DNA of 8,560 bases from Actinomycetes bacterium (GTDB lineage Bacteria; Actinomycetota; Acidimicrobiia; Acidimicrobiales; Palsa-688). Below, piece by piece: positions 1 to 6,677 of the stretch (position 1 is the first letter of the stretch; each line of letters opens with the position of its first letter). Below the pieces are notes generated by a model. That model did not search any database. It saw only the letters and a program-made list of their open reading frames with translations, and was not told where the DNA came from. The stretch is taken from assembly GCA_021816565.1 (NCBI GenBank), contig JAKAXN010000186.1, positions 1-8,560 of the forward strand, given 5' to 3'. The translations under genes and the position numbers were made by a program.

Positions 1-416
1 TCAAGCCGGTGGTGGCCATGGCCCGTACCGCCGACGGTAAGGGCTACTGGCTGGTGGCCTCCGACGGGGGAGTGTTCAGCTACGGGGACGCCCGGTTCCA
101 CGGATCCGCCGCATCGCTGCCGCTGGCGGCTCCGATCGTCGGCATGGTCCCGACCGCCGACGGCGGTGGGTACTGGCTGGTCGCCTCCGACGGGGGTGTG
201 TTCGCCTATGGCGATGCCGGGTTCGTGGGGTCGTTGGGCGGCTCAGGCGTGAGAGACGTCCAGTCGGTCAGCCCGACGCCCGACGGGAAGGGCTATCTGC
301 TCGTGACCCGCAGCGGGCACGTCTACACCTTCGGCGACGCCACCTACTTCGGCGACCCGGCCAGCAGCGTCTCGGGCTGGTCCGGCTCGGCGCTGGGCAT
401 CTTCGCCCGGGGCTGA
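1..416 (+). CDS. C-terminal end of a secreted/surface-type repeat protein (GYWLVASDGGVF repeats), 5' partial
   Basis: The reading frame is open from base 3 and ends at TGA 414-416, so only the last ~137 residues are present and the start lies outside the window. They form about three tandem repeats of ~41-42 residues built around 'DGKGYWLVASDGGVF' followed by 'YGDA.F.GS'. Such repeats are short beta-rich blades, and from general knowledge they are abundant in Acidimicrobiia proteins, often at the C-terminus after a catalytic or binding domain. The last repeat is degenerate ('GYLLVTRSGHVYTFGDATYFG'), as expected for a capping repeat. No enzyme domain, signal peptide or anchor is visible in this fragment, so the function of the whole protein cannot be given. 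A propeller-like surface or binding role is an inference. The gene converges on the gmd block. Confidence 0.8.
   Translation, partial: KPVVAMARTADGKGYWLVASDGGVFSYGDARFHGSAASLPLAAPIVGMVPTADGGGYWLVASDGGVFAYGDAGFVGSLGGSGVRDVQSVSPTPDGKGYLLVTRSGHVYTFGDATYFGDPASSVSGWSGSALGIFARG
30..362 (+). repeat. Three tandem ~125-bp coding repeats (41-42 aa period)
   Basis: Units start at about 30, 156 and 279. The first two are highly similar at DNA level: both encode GYWLVASDGGVF then YGDA, with mostly synonymous differences. The third is diverged. The array continues off the left edge. It looks like internal duplication within one gene. Confidence 0.75.
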
Positions 417-437
417 CCGGCGCCGGGCCGGCCAGCC
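411..437. terminator. Hairpin between convergent genes, possible bidirectional terminator
   Basis: Bases 411-421 pair with 427-437 around a 5-base loop, with 10 of 11 positions complementary. The one mismatch (A416/C432 on the + transcript) becomes a U-G wobble in the minus transcript, so the stem is slightly better for the gmd direction. It includes the stop codon of the left gene. There is no T-tract, so termination is inferred from position and stem only. Confidence 0.4.
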
Positions 438-450
438 GGACCGGGTCCCG

Positions 451-1524
<1,074 letters not shown>

Positions 1525-2076
1525 TCAGCGGCGCAGGCCGACGTAGGGCCGGCGCCCGGCGGGCAGGTCGGCACGCCGCGGGTTGTTCTGGTCGCGAGCC
1601 GACAGGATCGGGTCTCCCACCCCCCAGTCGGCACCGATGTCCGGGTCGTCCCACGCCACGCCCAACTCGTCGTCGGGGTTGTAGTAGCTGTCCACCAGGT
1701 AGGTGATGGTCAGGTCGGTCAGGGAGGCGAACCCGTGCGCCACCCCGGGCGGTATGAACACGCCCCGGCAGTTGTCCCCGCTTATCTCGAGCATCTGGGT
1801 GGCCCCGTCGGTCGGGGAGCCCTCGCGCAGGTCGTGGAGCACCACCCGGGCGGTGCCTCTGGGGCACAGCCAGTAGTCGGCCTGGTGCAGGTGGTAATGC
1901 AGGCCCACCACCGCACCGGCCGCCTTGTCCGAGCGGTTGCCCTGAACCATCTCCCGGCCGAGCGGGAACCAGGACCTCCGGTAGGTCTCGTAGAACCGCC
2001 CCCGCTCGTCCCCGTGGGCCTCCGGGTCGACCGTCCATACCCCGCTGATGACGTCCGACTCTCTGATCTGCGGCAT
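1525..2076 (-). CDS. RmlC-fold dTDP-4-dehydrorhamnose 3,5-epimerase-like protein
   Basis: A 183-residue cupin of the RmlC family, whose classical members epimerise C3 and C5 of dTDP-4-keto-6-deoxyglucose in dTDP-rhamnose synthesis. Family hallmarks visible are DERGRFYETYR (23-33), GLHYH with the likely catalytic H60, HDLREGSPT (81-89), FIPPGVAHGF (107-116), Y126 and Y131-Y132 in the YLVDSYYNPDDE stretch, and WDDPDI (142-147). Length matches the family. The lysine that normally follows the GLHYQ segment ('QGKLVRV') is not there; the aligned stretch reads QADYWLCPRG. The protein therefore belongs to a divergent branch and may not act on the classical substrate. Its partner downstream on the same strand is gmd, not rmlA, rmlB or rmlD, so a GDP-linked 4-keto sugar is a plausible substrate (inference). 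The ATG at 2076 has no Shine-Dalgarno but has TAGCCT 6 nt upstream. Fold assignment is secure; the exact reaction is not. Confidence 0.85.
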   Translation of the reverse strand: MPQIRESDVISGVWTVDPEAHGDERGRFYETYRRSWFPLGREMVQGNRSDKAAGAVVGLHYHLHQADYWLCPRGTARVVLHDLREGSPTDGATQMLEISGDNCRGVFIPPGVAHGFASLTDLTITYLVDSYYNPDDELGVAWDDPDIGADWGVGDPILSARDQNNPRRADLPAGRRPYVGLRR

Positions 2077-2082
2077 CCGGAC

Positions 2083-2088
2083 AGGCTA
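2083..2088 (-). promoter_or_regulatory. Candidate -10 element for a leaderless epimerase-like mRNA
   Basis: On the minus strand TAGCCT (matching TAnnnT) ends 6 bases before the ATG at 2076, and no Shine-Dalgarno is present. No convincing -35 is seen at 16-19 bases. The same hexamer occurs upstream of the next gene at 2363-2358. Confidence 0.25.
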
Positions 2089-2135
2089 AGCGATCCGCCC
2101 GGCCCCCCACACAGCCTGCCGGGCCGGTCCCCGGC

Positions 2136-2330
2136 TCAGGCGGCCGGCGACACCGCCTCGACGGCCACCGGCAGCGGCGTCCCCGCCGCGTCGGGTGCCA
2201 CCGATCCGACCGGCGACCGCTCCGCGGCCGGGCCCAGCTGCCGCGACTCGATGTAGAAGGAGAACCAGAGGAGCACGGCCATGGCGGCCAGTACCCCGAT
2301 GACCTCCGAAATGGTTGTTACCAGCGCCAC
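2136..2330 (-). CDS. Small single-helix membrane protein, unknown function (64 aa)
   Basis: The 64-residue product has a hydrophobic helix at about residues 10-27 (VIGVLAAMAVLLWFSFYI), then ESRQ and a Pro/Ala/Val-rich tail without recognisable domains. The GTG at 2330 is chosen as the start because AGAGGA lies just upstream on the minus strand (about 2341-2336, 4-5 bases from the GTG). An out-of-frame ATG lies at 2335. The good ribosome site, one clean membrane helix and the position in an otherwise unused gap support a real gene. It is the first gene of the minus-strand series and ends 59 bases before the epimerase-like ATG, so it could be co-transcribed. I do not recognise a family. A chance open frame in GC-rich DNA remains possible. 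Confidence 0.5.
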   Translation of the reverse strand: MALVTTISEVIGVLAAMAVLLWFSFYIESRQLGPAAERSPVGSVAPDAAGTPLPVAVEAVSPAA

Positions 2331-2335
2331 GGCAT

Positions 2336-2429
2336 CCTCTTACCCAAACCGGCACGGAGGCTATCGCCCGGTGGCCACCTGAGCGGTTGATACCATCCGG
2401 CGCAGTCCCGATCCCGTGCGAGGAGTTCC
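2336..2429. promoter_or_regulatory. Divergent control region between the small membrane gene and the acyl-CoA ligase
   Basis: This ~95-base gap separates divergent genes and should hold both promoters. For the rightward gene, TACCAT (2391-2396) fits a TAnnnT -10 box and GAGGAG (2420-2425) is a good Shine-Dalgarno 4 bases before ATG 2430. For the leftward gene, TAGCCT (2363-2358, minus strand) fits a -10 box about 28 bases before GTG 2330. No good -35 boxes are seen, and no operator palindrome stands out. Confidence 0.3.
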
Positions 2430-4025
2430 ATGGCCTCTGACTCCCGTTTCCCCGACCCGGCCGTGCAGCGGATGCAGGCCGGCGGCCAGGACCTCCCGTG
2501 GCTCCTGGAGCACTGGGCGGCCCGCCGGCCGGATCATCCAGCGCTCGTCTGGGAGGCCCGGGACGGGGCCGTTCGCGAGTGGAGCTACCGTCGCCTCCGA
2601 GACCAGGTGTGGGCGGTGGCCGCCGGCCTGGTCTCGAGGGGCATCGGAGTGGGCGACAAGCTTCTCATCCACGCCGACAACAGTCCGGAGTTCGTGCTGG
2701 CATGGCTCGGAGCGGCCGCCGCCGGGGCGGTGGCGGTGACCACCAACACCCGCTCGGTCGCCGCTGAGGTCCGGTACTTCATCGACAAGGCCGGGTGCGT
2801 GGCCGCCGTGACCCAGCCCCGGTATGCGGCGCTCGTGGCGGAGGCCGGCCCGGGGCTCAAATGGGTGGCCGTCACCGCTGACGACAGCGGGGAGCCGCCC
2901 ACGGCCGACGTCGGGGGCATGGACCGCTTCGACGATCTGATCTCACCGCAGGGCTGGGCGGGTCGGCCGGCCGATCCCATGCTGCCATTCGGCATCATGT
3001 ACACCTCCGGGACCACCAGCCGGCCGAAGGCGGTGGTGCACACGCACGCCAACGCCATATGGGCCAGCCGTCTCGGGCCGCGCAACATAGACCTGGGCCC
3101 TTCGGACCGCTACCTGATCCACCTGCCGCTGTTCCACGTCAACGCCCAGAGCTGGTCACTGTTCTCGGTGCTCGGCGTCGGTGCCACCGCCGTGCTGGTG
3201 CCCAAGTGGTCCACCAGCCGCTTCTGGCCGGTGGTGACGCGCCATCGGGTGACCCACTTCTCGCTCATGCCGTTCTGCCTGCCCGCCCTGGCCGTCTCGG
3301 ACCGGCCGGACAGCGAACTGCGCGTCGGTGTCTTCGGGGCCCTCATGCCCATGTGGGAGGAGCAGTTCGGCCTGTCGGTGTATGCGGCGTACGGTATGAC
3401 CGAGACGGTGACCCACGCCATCAACGGCAAGCCGTACGAGCCGCTGCAGGCCGGCTCGATGGGAAGGGTGGCGCCCGGCTACGAGATGGCCGTGGTCGAT
3501 CAGGCCAGCGGCGAACTGTGCGGTGAAGGCGAGGTGGGGGAGCTGTGGCTGCGCGGTACCCGGGGCATCCAGCTGTTCCTCGAGTACTTCGACAACCCTG
3601 AGGCCAACGGGTCCGCCTTCCATGACGGATGGTTCCGCACCGGAGACATGGTCGTGGCCGGTCCGGGCGGCAACGTGTTCTTCCGGGAGCGCGACAAGGA
3701 CCTGCTCAAGGTGGGCGGCGAGAACGTGTCGGCCAAGGAGGTCGAGGAGGTTGTTGCCGCGGTGCCGGGCGTGGCCCAGGTGGCCGTGGTCGGCAAGAGC
3801 CACGATTTCCTGTCGCAGGTGGCCGTCGCCTTCGTGATCAGGCGGCCCGAAGCTCCGGGCGAGGGGGAGCTTCGGCAGCAGGTGCTGCGGGCCTGCGCCG
3901 AGCGGCTGGCCGCCTTCAAGGTGCCCCGGGCTGTCTACTTCGTCGATTCCTTCCCGCTCGGGACCCTCGACAAGGTGCTGAAGAACAAGCTGCGGGAGAT
4001 GGCCGACTCCGAGCCGCCCGTGTAG
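2430..4025 (+). CDS. Class I AMP-forming acyl-CoA synthetase/ligase (ANL superfamily)
   Basis: Activates a carboxylic acid with ATP to an acyl-adenylate and transfers it to coenzyme A. All core motifs are present in order in 531 residues: P-loop YTSGTTSRPK (191-200), HLPLFHVN in the acid-binding region (231-238), YGMTET (321-326), GWFRTGD (400-406), hinge motif RDKDLLKVGGEN (421-432), and the C-terminal catalytic lysine, probably K515 in GTLDKVLKNKLRE. The last motif usually has Gly before the lysine ('TGK'); here it is Asp. The closest broad resemblance is to CaiC-like and medium/long-chain acid ligases, but the acid cannot be read from sequence. No signal peptide or membrane helix is seen. 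The start is fixed by GAGGAG at 2420-2425. No beta-oxidation, thioesterase or polyketide gene adjoins it, so the pathway is open. A hairpin follows the stop. Confidence 0.9.
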   Translation: MASDSRFPDPAVQRMQAGGQDLPWLLEHWAARRPDHPALVWEARDGAVREWSYRRLRDQVWAVAAGLVSRGIGVGDKLLIHADNSPEFVLAWLGAAAAGAVAVTTNTRSVAAEVRYFIDKAGCVAAVTQPRYAALVAEAGPGLKWVAVTADDSGEPPTADVGGMDRFDDLISPQGWAGRPADPMLPFGIMYTSGTTSRPKAVVHTHANAIWASRLGPRNIDLGPSDRYLIHLPLFHVNAQSWSLFSVLGVGATAVLVPKWSTSRFWPVVTRHRVTHFSLMPFCLPALAVSDRPDSELRVGVFGALMPMWEEQFGLSVYAAYGMTETVTHAINGKPYEPLQAGSMGRVAPGYEMAVVDQASGELCGEGEVGELWLRGTRGIQLFLEYFDNPEANGSAFHDGWFRTGDMVVAGPGGNVFFRERDKDLLKVGGENVSAKEVEEVVAAVPGVAQVAVVGKSHDFLSQVAVAFVIRRPEAPGEGELRQQVLRACAERLAAFKVPRAVYFVDSFPLGTLDKVLKNKLREMADSEPPV

Positions 4026-4036
4026 CTCGAAGGTTG

Positions 4037-4057
4037 CCGGCACCGGGGCGGTGCCGG
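4037..4057 (+). terminator. Perfect 8-bp GC hairpin after the acyl-CoA ligase gene
   Basis: CCGGCACC (4037-4044) pairs with GGTGCCGG (4050-4057) around a 5-base loop, 11 bases after the stop codon at 4023-4025. There is no T-tract, which is common in high-GC actinobacteria. It probably ends the upstream transcript and isolates the DivIVA operon. Confidence 0.5.
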
Positions 4058-4074
4058 GGAATCCCCGTCCGGAC

Positions 4075-4128
4075 GTCTGAGCACGGCTCCCGGGGGGTAT
4101 CGATAAGGGGGCCGGTCCTACAGGAGGG
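4075..4128 (+). promoter_or_regulatory. Candidate SigB/SigF-type promoter and ribosome site for the DivIVA-GH8 operon
   Basis: GGGTAT (4095-4100) matches the -10 consensus of SigB/SigF-family stress sigma factors. GTCT (4075-4078) lies 16 bases before it and is 3/4 to GTTT. A strong Shine-Dalgarno AGGAGGG (4122-4128) sits 6 bases before ATG 4135. The ribosome site is solid. The promoter is a guess, because the -10 lies in a run of G that could match by chance. Confidence 0.3.
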
Positions 4129-4134
4129 AAGCTC

Positions 4135-4995
4135 ATGACCACGGTGCAGGAGGAGTCCAGCGTTCCGCAGTTCGCCCACGCCGTGCGCGGATACGACCGT
4201 CTCCAGGTGGACGAGTACGTCCAGAGGCTCAACGAGTGGGCCTCCGCCGCCCAGGCGCGCGCTGCGGAGGCGGAGCGGCAGGCGGCCAGCCGGGCCGAGG
4301 AGATCAGCCGGCTGCGCGAGCAGATCCACCGCATCGAGTCCGACCGGCCCACCGCCCCGGAGTCGGCGGTCAAGGAGGCTGCGGACCGGGCGGCGGAGGC
4401 CGTGACCCGGGCCCTGCGGGAAGCGGATCAGCTCCGCCGCCAGGCCGCGGCCGACGCCGAGCGACGCCTCGACGAAGCCGGAGAGCGAGCCGTGGCTGTC
4501 GTGGAGGCCGCCCGCCTGGCGATGGCCGACTTCGCCGATCAGGCCGTCCAGCAGCGGGAGGAGTCGAGCGGCCGGGTCGGCGCCATAATCGAGCAGGCCG
4601 AGCGGGAGGCCGACGAGATCCGCAGCCGCGCCGAGGCCGAGGCCGACCGGGTCCTCGCCGAAGCCCGCGCTGCGGCCGAGGCCGTGGTCGCCGATGCCCA
4701 CGAGGCGGCCCGGCAGGTACGTGAGGGCAGCGCCGAGGAGAGCCGCCGGGCGGCCGAGTCGTTGCAGCAGCTCGAGGCCCAGAGGAGCGGGATCATCGAC
4801 GACCTGGGCCGGCTGCGCGGCGCCATACAGAGCCTGATCGGGGCCGGGGAAGCAGTGCTGCCGGGCGGCGGCGACCCGGCGCAGCCTCAGCCCGCCGGCG
4901 CATGGGGCGCCGGTCCCGACGCCACGACCGAGATGAGCGCCCTCAACGGCGGGACCGCCCCGGAAGGAGCCTGGCCGCCGGCCCCCGGGGCGTGA
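4135..4995 (+). CDS. DivIVA-domain coiled-coil protein (Wag31-like)
   Basis: DivIVA proteins bind negatively curved membrane at poles and septa and recruit cell-wall machinery. The 286-residue product has the DivIVA N-terminal signature FAHAVRGYDRLQVDEYVQRL at residues 13-32, in which the RGYDR turn and DEYV are the diagnostic parts. A long Ala/Glu/Arg-rich region follows (about 35-235) with heptad-like spacing and no proline except near 72-75, predicting an extended coiled coil broken there. The tail (240-286) is Gly/Pro/Ala-rich and likely disordered. The ATG at 4135 has a strong AGGAGGG site. The stop TGA overlaps the GTG start of the next gene (GTGA, 4992-4995), so the two are translationally coupled. 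The low similarity of the coil to the classical Wag31 pattern suggests a second DivIVA-domain protein rather than the main polar determinant, but this cannot be settled here. Confidence 0.85.
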   Translation: MTTVQEESSVPQFAHAVRGYDRLQVDEYVQRLNEWASAAQARAAEAERQAASRAEEISRLREQIHRIESDRPTAPESAVKEAADRAAEAVTRALREADQLRRQAAADAERRLDEAGERAVAVVEAARLAMADFADQAVQQREESSGRVGAIIEQAEREADEIRSRAEAEADRVLAEARAAAEAVVADAHEAARQVREGSAEESRRAAESLQQLEAQRSGIIDDLGRLRGAIQSLIGAGEAVLPGGGDPAQPQPAGAWGAGPDATTEMSALNGGTAPEGAWPPAPGA

Positions 4996-6110
4996 AGGGC
5001 TTCCTGCGCCGCCGTGTGGCCGGCGTCAGTCGCGTCTACGTGGTGGCCGTGGTGCTGGCCGCGCTGATCGTGCTGATCGCGGCCCTGTTGGCCTTCCTGC
5101 CCGGCCCTTCCCCCTCGGGTGCCTCCGGGCCCGGCCCTGTCCCGGCCCGCCGGGCCGTGGACTCGTTCCTCGGGGCCTACATGGAGCCCGACGGCCGGGT
5201 GGTGCGCCGGGATCAGGGTGGCGACACGGTCAGCGAGGGTCAGGCCTACGCCATGCTCATGGCCGCCGCCACAGGTGAGGGTCACGCCTTCGCCCTGGCC
5301 TGGGGTTGGGTCCGGGCCCACCTGCTCGAACCGGACGGGCTGATGGCCTGGCACTGGGACCGCGGCGTGGTGACGGGCAGGCAACCGGCCACCGACGCCG
5401 ACCTCGGGGCGGCTGCCGCTCTGGTCATGGCCGCCCACCGATTCTCGGACGGGTCGTACCTGGCTGCCGCCCGCCGGATGGCCGACGCCGTGCTGGCCCA
5501 CGAGACCGTCAGTACCCCGGCCGGCACCACCCTGGCGGCCGGCCCGTGGGCCCGCCGTCCGACGGCCTACGTCGATCCCTCGTATCTGGCCGCAGCCGAG
5601 ATCCACCAGCTTGTCGATGCCTTCGGCGGGGCCTGGACGGGCATCGCCTACACCACCACCTCCGAGCTCGAGTCCCTGGCCGACCACGGAACGCTGATCC
5701 CGGACTGGGCCGTCCTGAGCTCCGGCGGTACCGCCGAGCCGGCGCCACCCCCCGGGCGGTCGGGCGGTACGGTCCGGTACGGCTTCGACGCGGTGCGAGC
5801 CCCGATCTGGATGGCATCGTCGTGCAATTCCGGGCTCCACCGGGCCGCAGCCGGCTTGGCTCCGGTGCTGCGGCGTGATCACGGGATGGTGGACCTGGCG
5901 CCGGACGGGCGCCCGGATCCAGGAGTGAGCAGTCCGGTCGGGCTTCTGGCTGAGGCCGCGGCCGACATGGCGGCCGGCCGGGGCGGCGCGGCCTGGGAGC
6001 TGGTGGACCGGGCCGACCGGCAGAACCACTCCCACCCGACGTACTACGGCTCGGCCTGGCTGGCGCTGAGCGTGCTCGGCTTCGAGCACGTCCTCGAGCC
6101 CTGTCCGTGA
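4992..6110 (+). CDS. Membrane-anchored glycoside hydrolase family 8 (endoglucanase/BcsZ-like)
   Basis: Family 8 enzymes are inverting (alpha/alpha)6 hydrolases of beta-1,4-glucans, xylan or chitosan; BcsZ trims nascent cellulose. With GTG 4992 as start the protein has 372 residues: RRR at 6-8, one membrane helix at about 15-36, a Pro/Ser/Gly linker, then the catalytic domain outside the cell. Family motifs are SEGQAYAMLMAA with the likely general acid E82, AWHW (119-122), ATDADL with D135 and D137, YVDPSY (193-198), RYGFDAVRAP (262-271) with D266 at the position of the usual base, and YYGSAWLAL (351-359). The start is placed at GTG 4992 because it overlaps the DivIVA stop as GTGA and precedes the basic N-terminus. 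An in-frame codon at 4902 would add 30 Arg-rich residues inside the upstream gene. No cellulose synthase is in view. Catalytic residue numbering is by motif comparison only. Confidence 0.85.
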   Translation: MKGFLRRRVAGVSRVYVVAVVLAALIVLIAALLAFLPGPSPSGASGPGPVPARRAVDSFLGAYMEPDGRVVRRDQGGDTVSEGQAYAMLMAAATGEGHAFALAWGWVRAHLLEPDGLMAWHWDRGVVTGRQPATDADLGAAAALVMAAHRFSDGSYLAAARRMADAVLAHETVSTPAGTTLAAGPWARRPTAYVDPSYLAAAEIHQLVDAFGGAWTGIAYTTTSELESLADHGTLIPDWAVLSSGGTAEPAPPPGRSGGTVRYGFDAVRAPIWMASSCNSGLHRAAAGLAPVLRRDHGMVDLAPDGRPDPGVSSPVGLLAEAAADMAAGRGGAAWELVDRADRQNHSHPTYYGSAWLALSVLGFEHVLEPCP

Positions 6111-6145
6111 CGCCACCGGACCGGCCGCCGGACGGTCCGGTGGCG
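6111..6145. terminator. Strong 13-bp hairpin, bidirectional terminator between GH8 and marR genes
   Basis: Bases 6111-6123 pair perfectly with 6133-6145 around a 9-base loop. The stem begins right after the GH8 stop (6108-6110) and ends 5 bases before the marR stop (6151-6153). The placement exactly between two convergent stop codons argues strongly for a shared terminator. Neither side has a T-tract. Confidence 0.7.
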
Positions 6146-6150
6146 CAGTC

Positions 6151-6591
6151 TCAGGAGACCCGGCCGTGGGGACCGTGTATGGGTCCCAGGCCCTCCCAGG
6201 CCGCCGGCAGATCGAGGGCCAGGCGGTCCAGCTCCTGCAGATGAAGGGCCGAGAGGCGCTCGAGGCGGCGGGCCCCCTTTGTCGTCAGGCGCAGGCGCAC
6301 CACCCGGTGGTCGTCCTCGTCGCGGACCCGTCGCACCATCCCTGACGCCTCGGCCCGGTCCACCAGACCCACCGCGCTGTGGTGCTGCAGAAGGAGGTAG
6401 TCGGCCGCCTCCCCGATGGTCGGGCCGGCCGGGTCGCCGTGGCCCCGGATGGCCAACATGAGCTGGTGCTGGGCCGGGGTGAGCCCGGCCTCCTGAGCCG
6501 CCTGGGCGCTCCACCGCTCGAAATGGCGCAGCCCGGTACGTAAGGCCAGCAGCCGGGAGTAATCGGCCTGAGAAAGTTCCTCTCGTACCAC
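6151..6591 (-). CDS. MarR-family winged-helix transcriptional regulator
   Basis: A 146-residue dimeric DNA-binding repressor of the MarR type. Visible are an N-terminal dimer helix (about 8-34), LTPAQHQLMLAIRG (37-50), the TIGEAADYLLLQHHSAVGLVDR helix-turn-helix (about 58-79) with recognition helix near 70-80, and the beta wing with RDEDDHRVVRLRLTTKG (90-106), which is the classic MarR D-R-R pattern. A C-terminal dimer helix follows. No ligand-sensing cysteine is evident, so it probably senses a small molecule rather than oxidation. The GTG at 6591 is the only good start. It has no Shine-Dalgarno, and TACGAT lies 6 nt upstream, so the mRNA is probably leaderless. That hexamer lies within a perfect palindrome, suggesting autoregulation. 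The divergent neighbour is a CLC channel gene, a likely second target. It converges on GH8 across a strong hairpin. Confidence 0.9.
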   Translation of the reverse strand: MVREELSQADYSRLLALRTGLRHFERWSAQAAQEAGLTPAQHQLMLAIRGHGDPAGPTIGEAADYLLLQHHSAVGLVDRAEASGMVRRVRDEDDHRVVRLRLTTKGARRLERLSALHLQELDRLALDLPAAWEGLGPIHGPHGRVS

Positions 6592-6597
6592 GATAAG

Positions 6598-6610
6598 ATC
6601 GTAATACGAT
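6598..6610. promoter_or_regulatory. Perfect 13-base palindrome, candidate MarR operator over divergent -10 elements
   Basis: ATCGTA-A-TACGAT is a perfect 6+1+6 inverted repeat and one of the few AT-rich spots in the window. It holds TACGAT (TAnnnT) on each strand. The minus copy ends 6 bases before the marR GTG. The plus copy (6605-6610) could serve the clc gene with a leader of about 60 bases. A dimer bound here would block both. The binding protein is inferred from position. Confidence 0.5.
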
Positions 6611-6664
6611 GCAAAGCGGTAGTGGTGACAATAGCGGGGAAGGCAGCCGGGTGCGGGCCGGCCG

Positions 6665-6670
6665 GGAGGT
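6665..6670 (+). promoter_or_regulatory. Shine-Dalgarno that fixes the clc start
   Basis: GGAGGT lies 7 bases before ATG 6678. The alternative in-frame ATG at 6609 has no such site and lies within the palindrome. Confidence 0.65.
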
Positions 6671-6677
6671 GCTGCGG

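Noticed and set aside
417..426. CCGGCGCCGG palindrome as a regulatory site
   Set aside because: Self-complementary GC decamers are expected by chance in DNA of this composition, and it lies within the larger hairpin at 411-437.
2086..2355. 89-codon alternative minus-strand frame overlapping the small membrane gene
   Set aside because: Its product is Gly/Arg-rich without a membrane helix, and its start is not preceded by a ribosome site as good as that of the 64-residue frame.
3156..4373. 405-codon minus-strand open frame across the end of the acyl-CoA ligase and start of the DivIVA gene
   Set aside because: It overlaps two supported genes and an intergenic hairpin, and shows no domain.
4902..4991. 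Upstream in-frame start for GH8 at 4902
   Set aside because: It would lie inside the DivIVA gene and add 30 Arg-rich residues before the membrane anchor. The GTGA overlap at 4992 is the simpler start.
4887..6116. 409-codon open frame on the minus strand over GH8
   Set aside because: It is the antisense shadow of the GH8 gene, with no recognisable domain and a Gly/Arg/Pro/His-rich composition.
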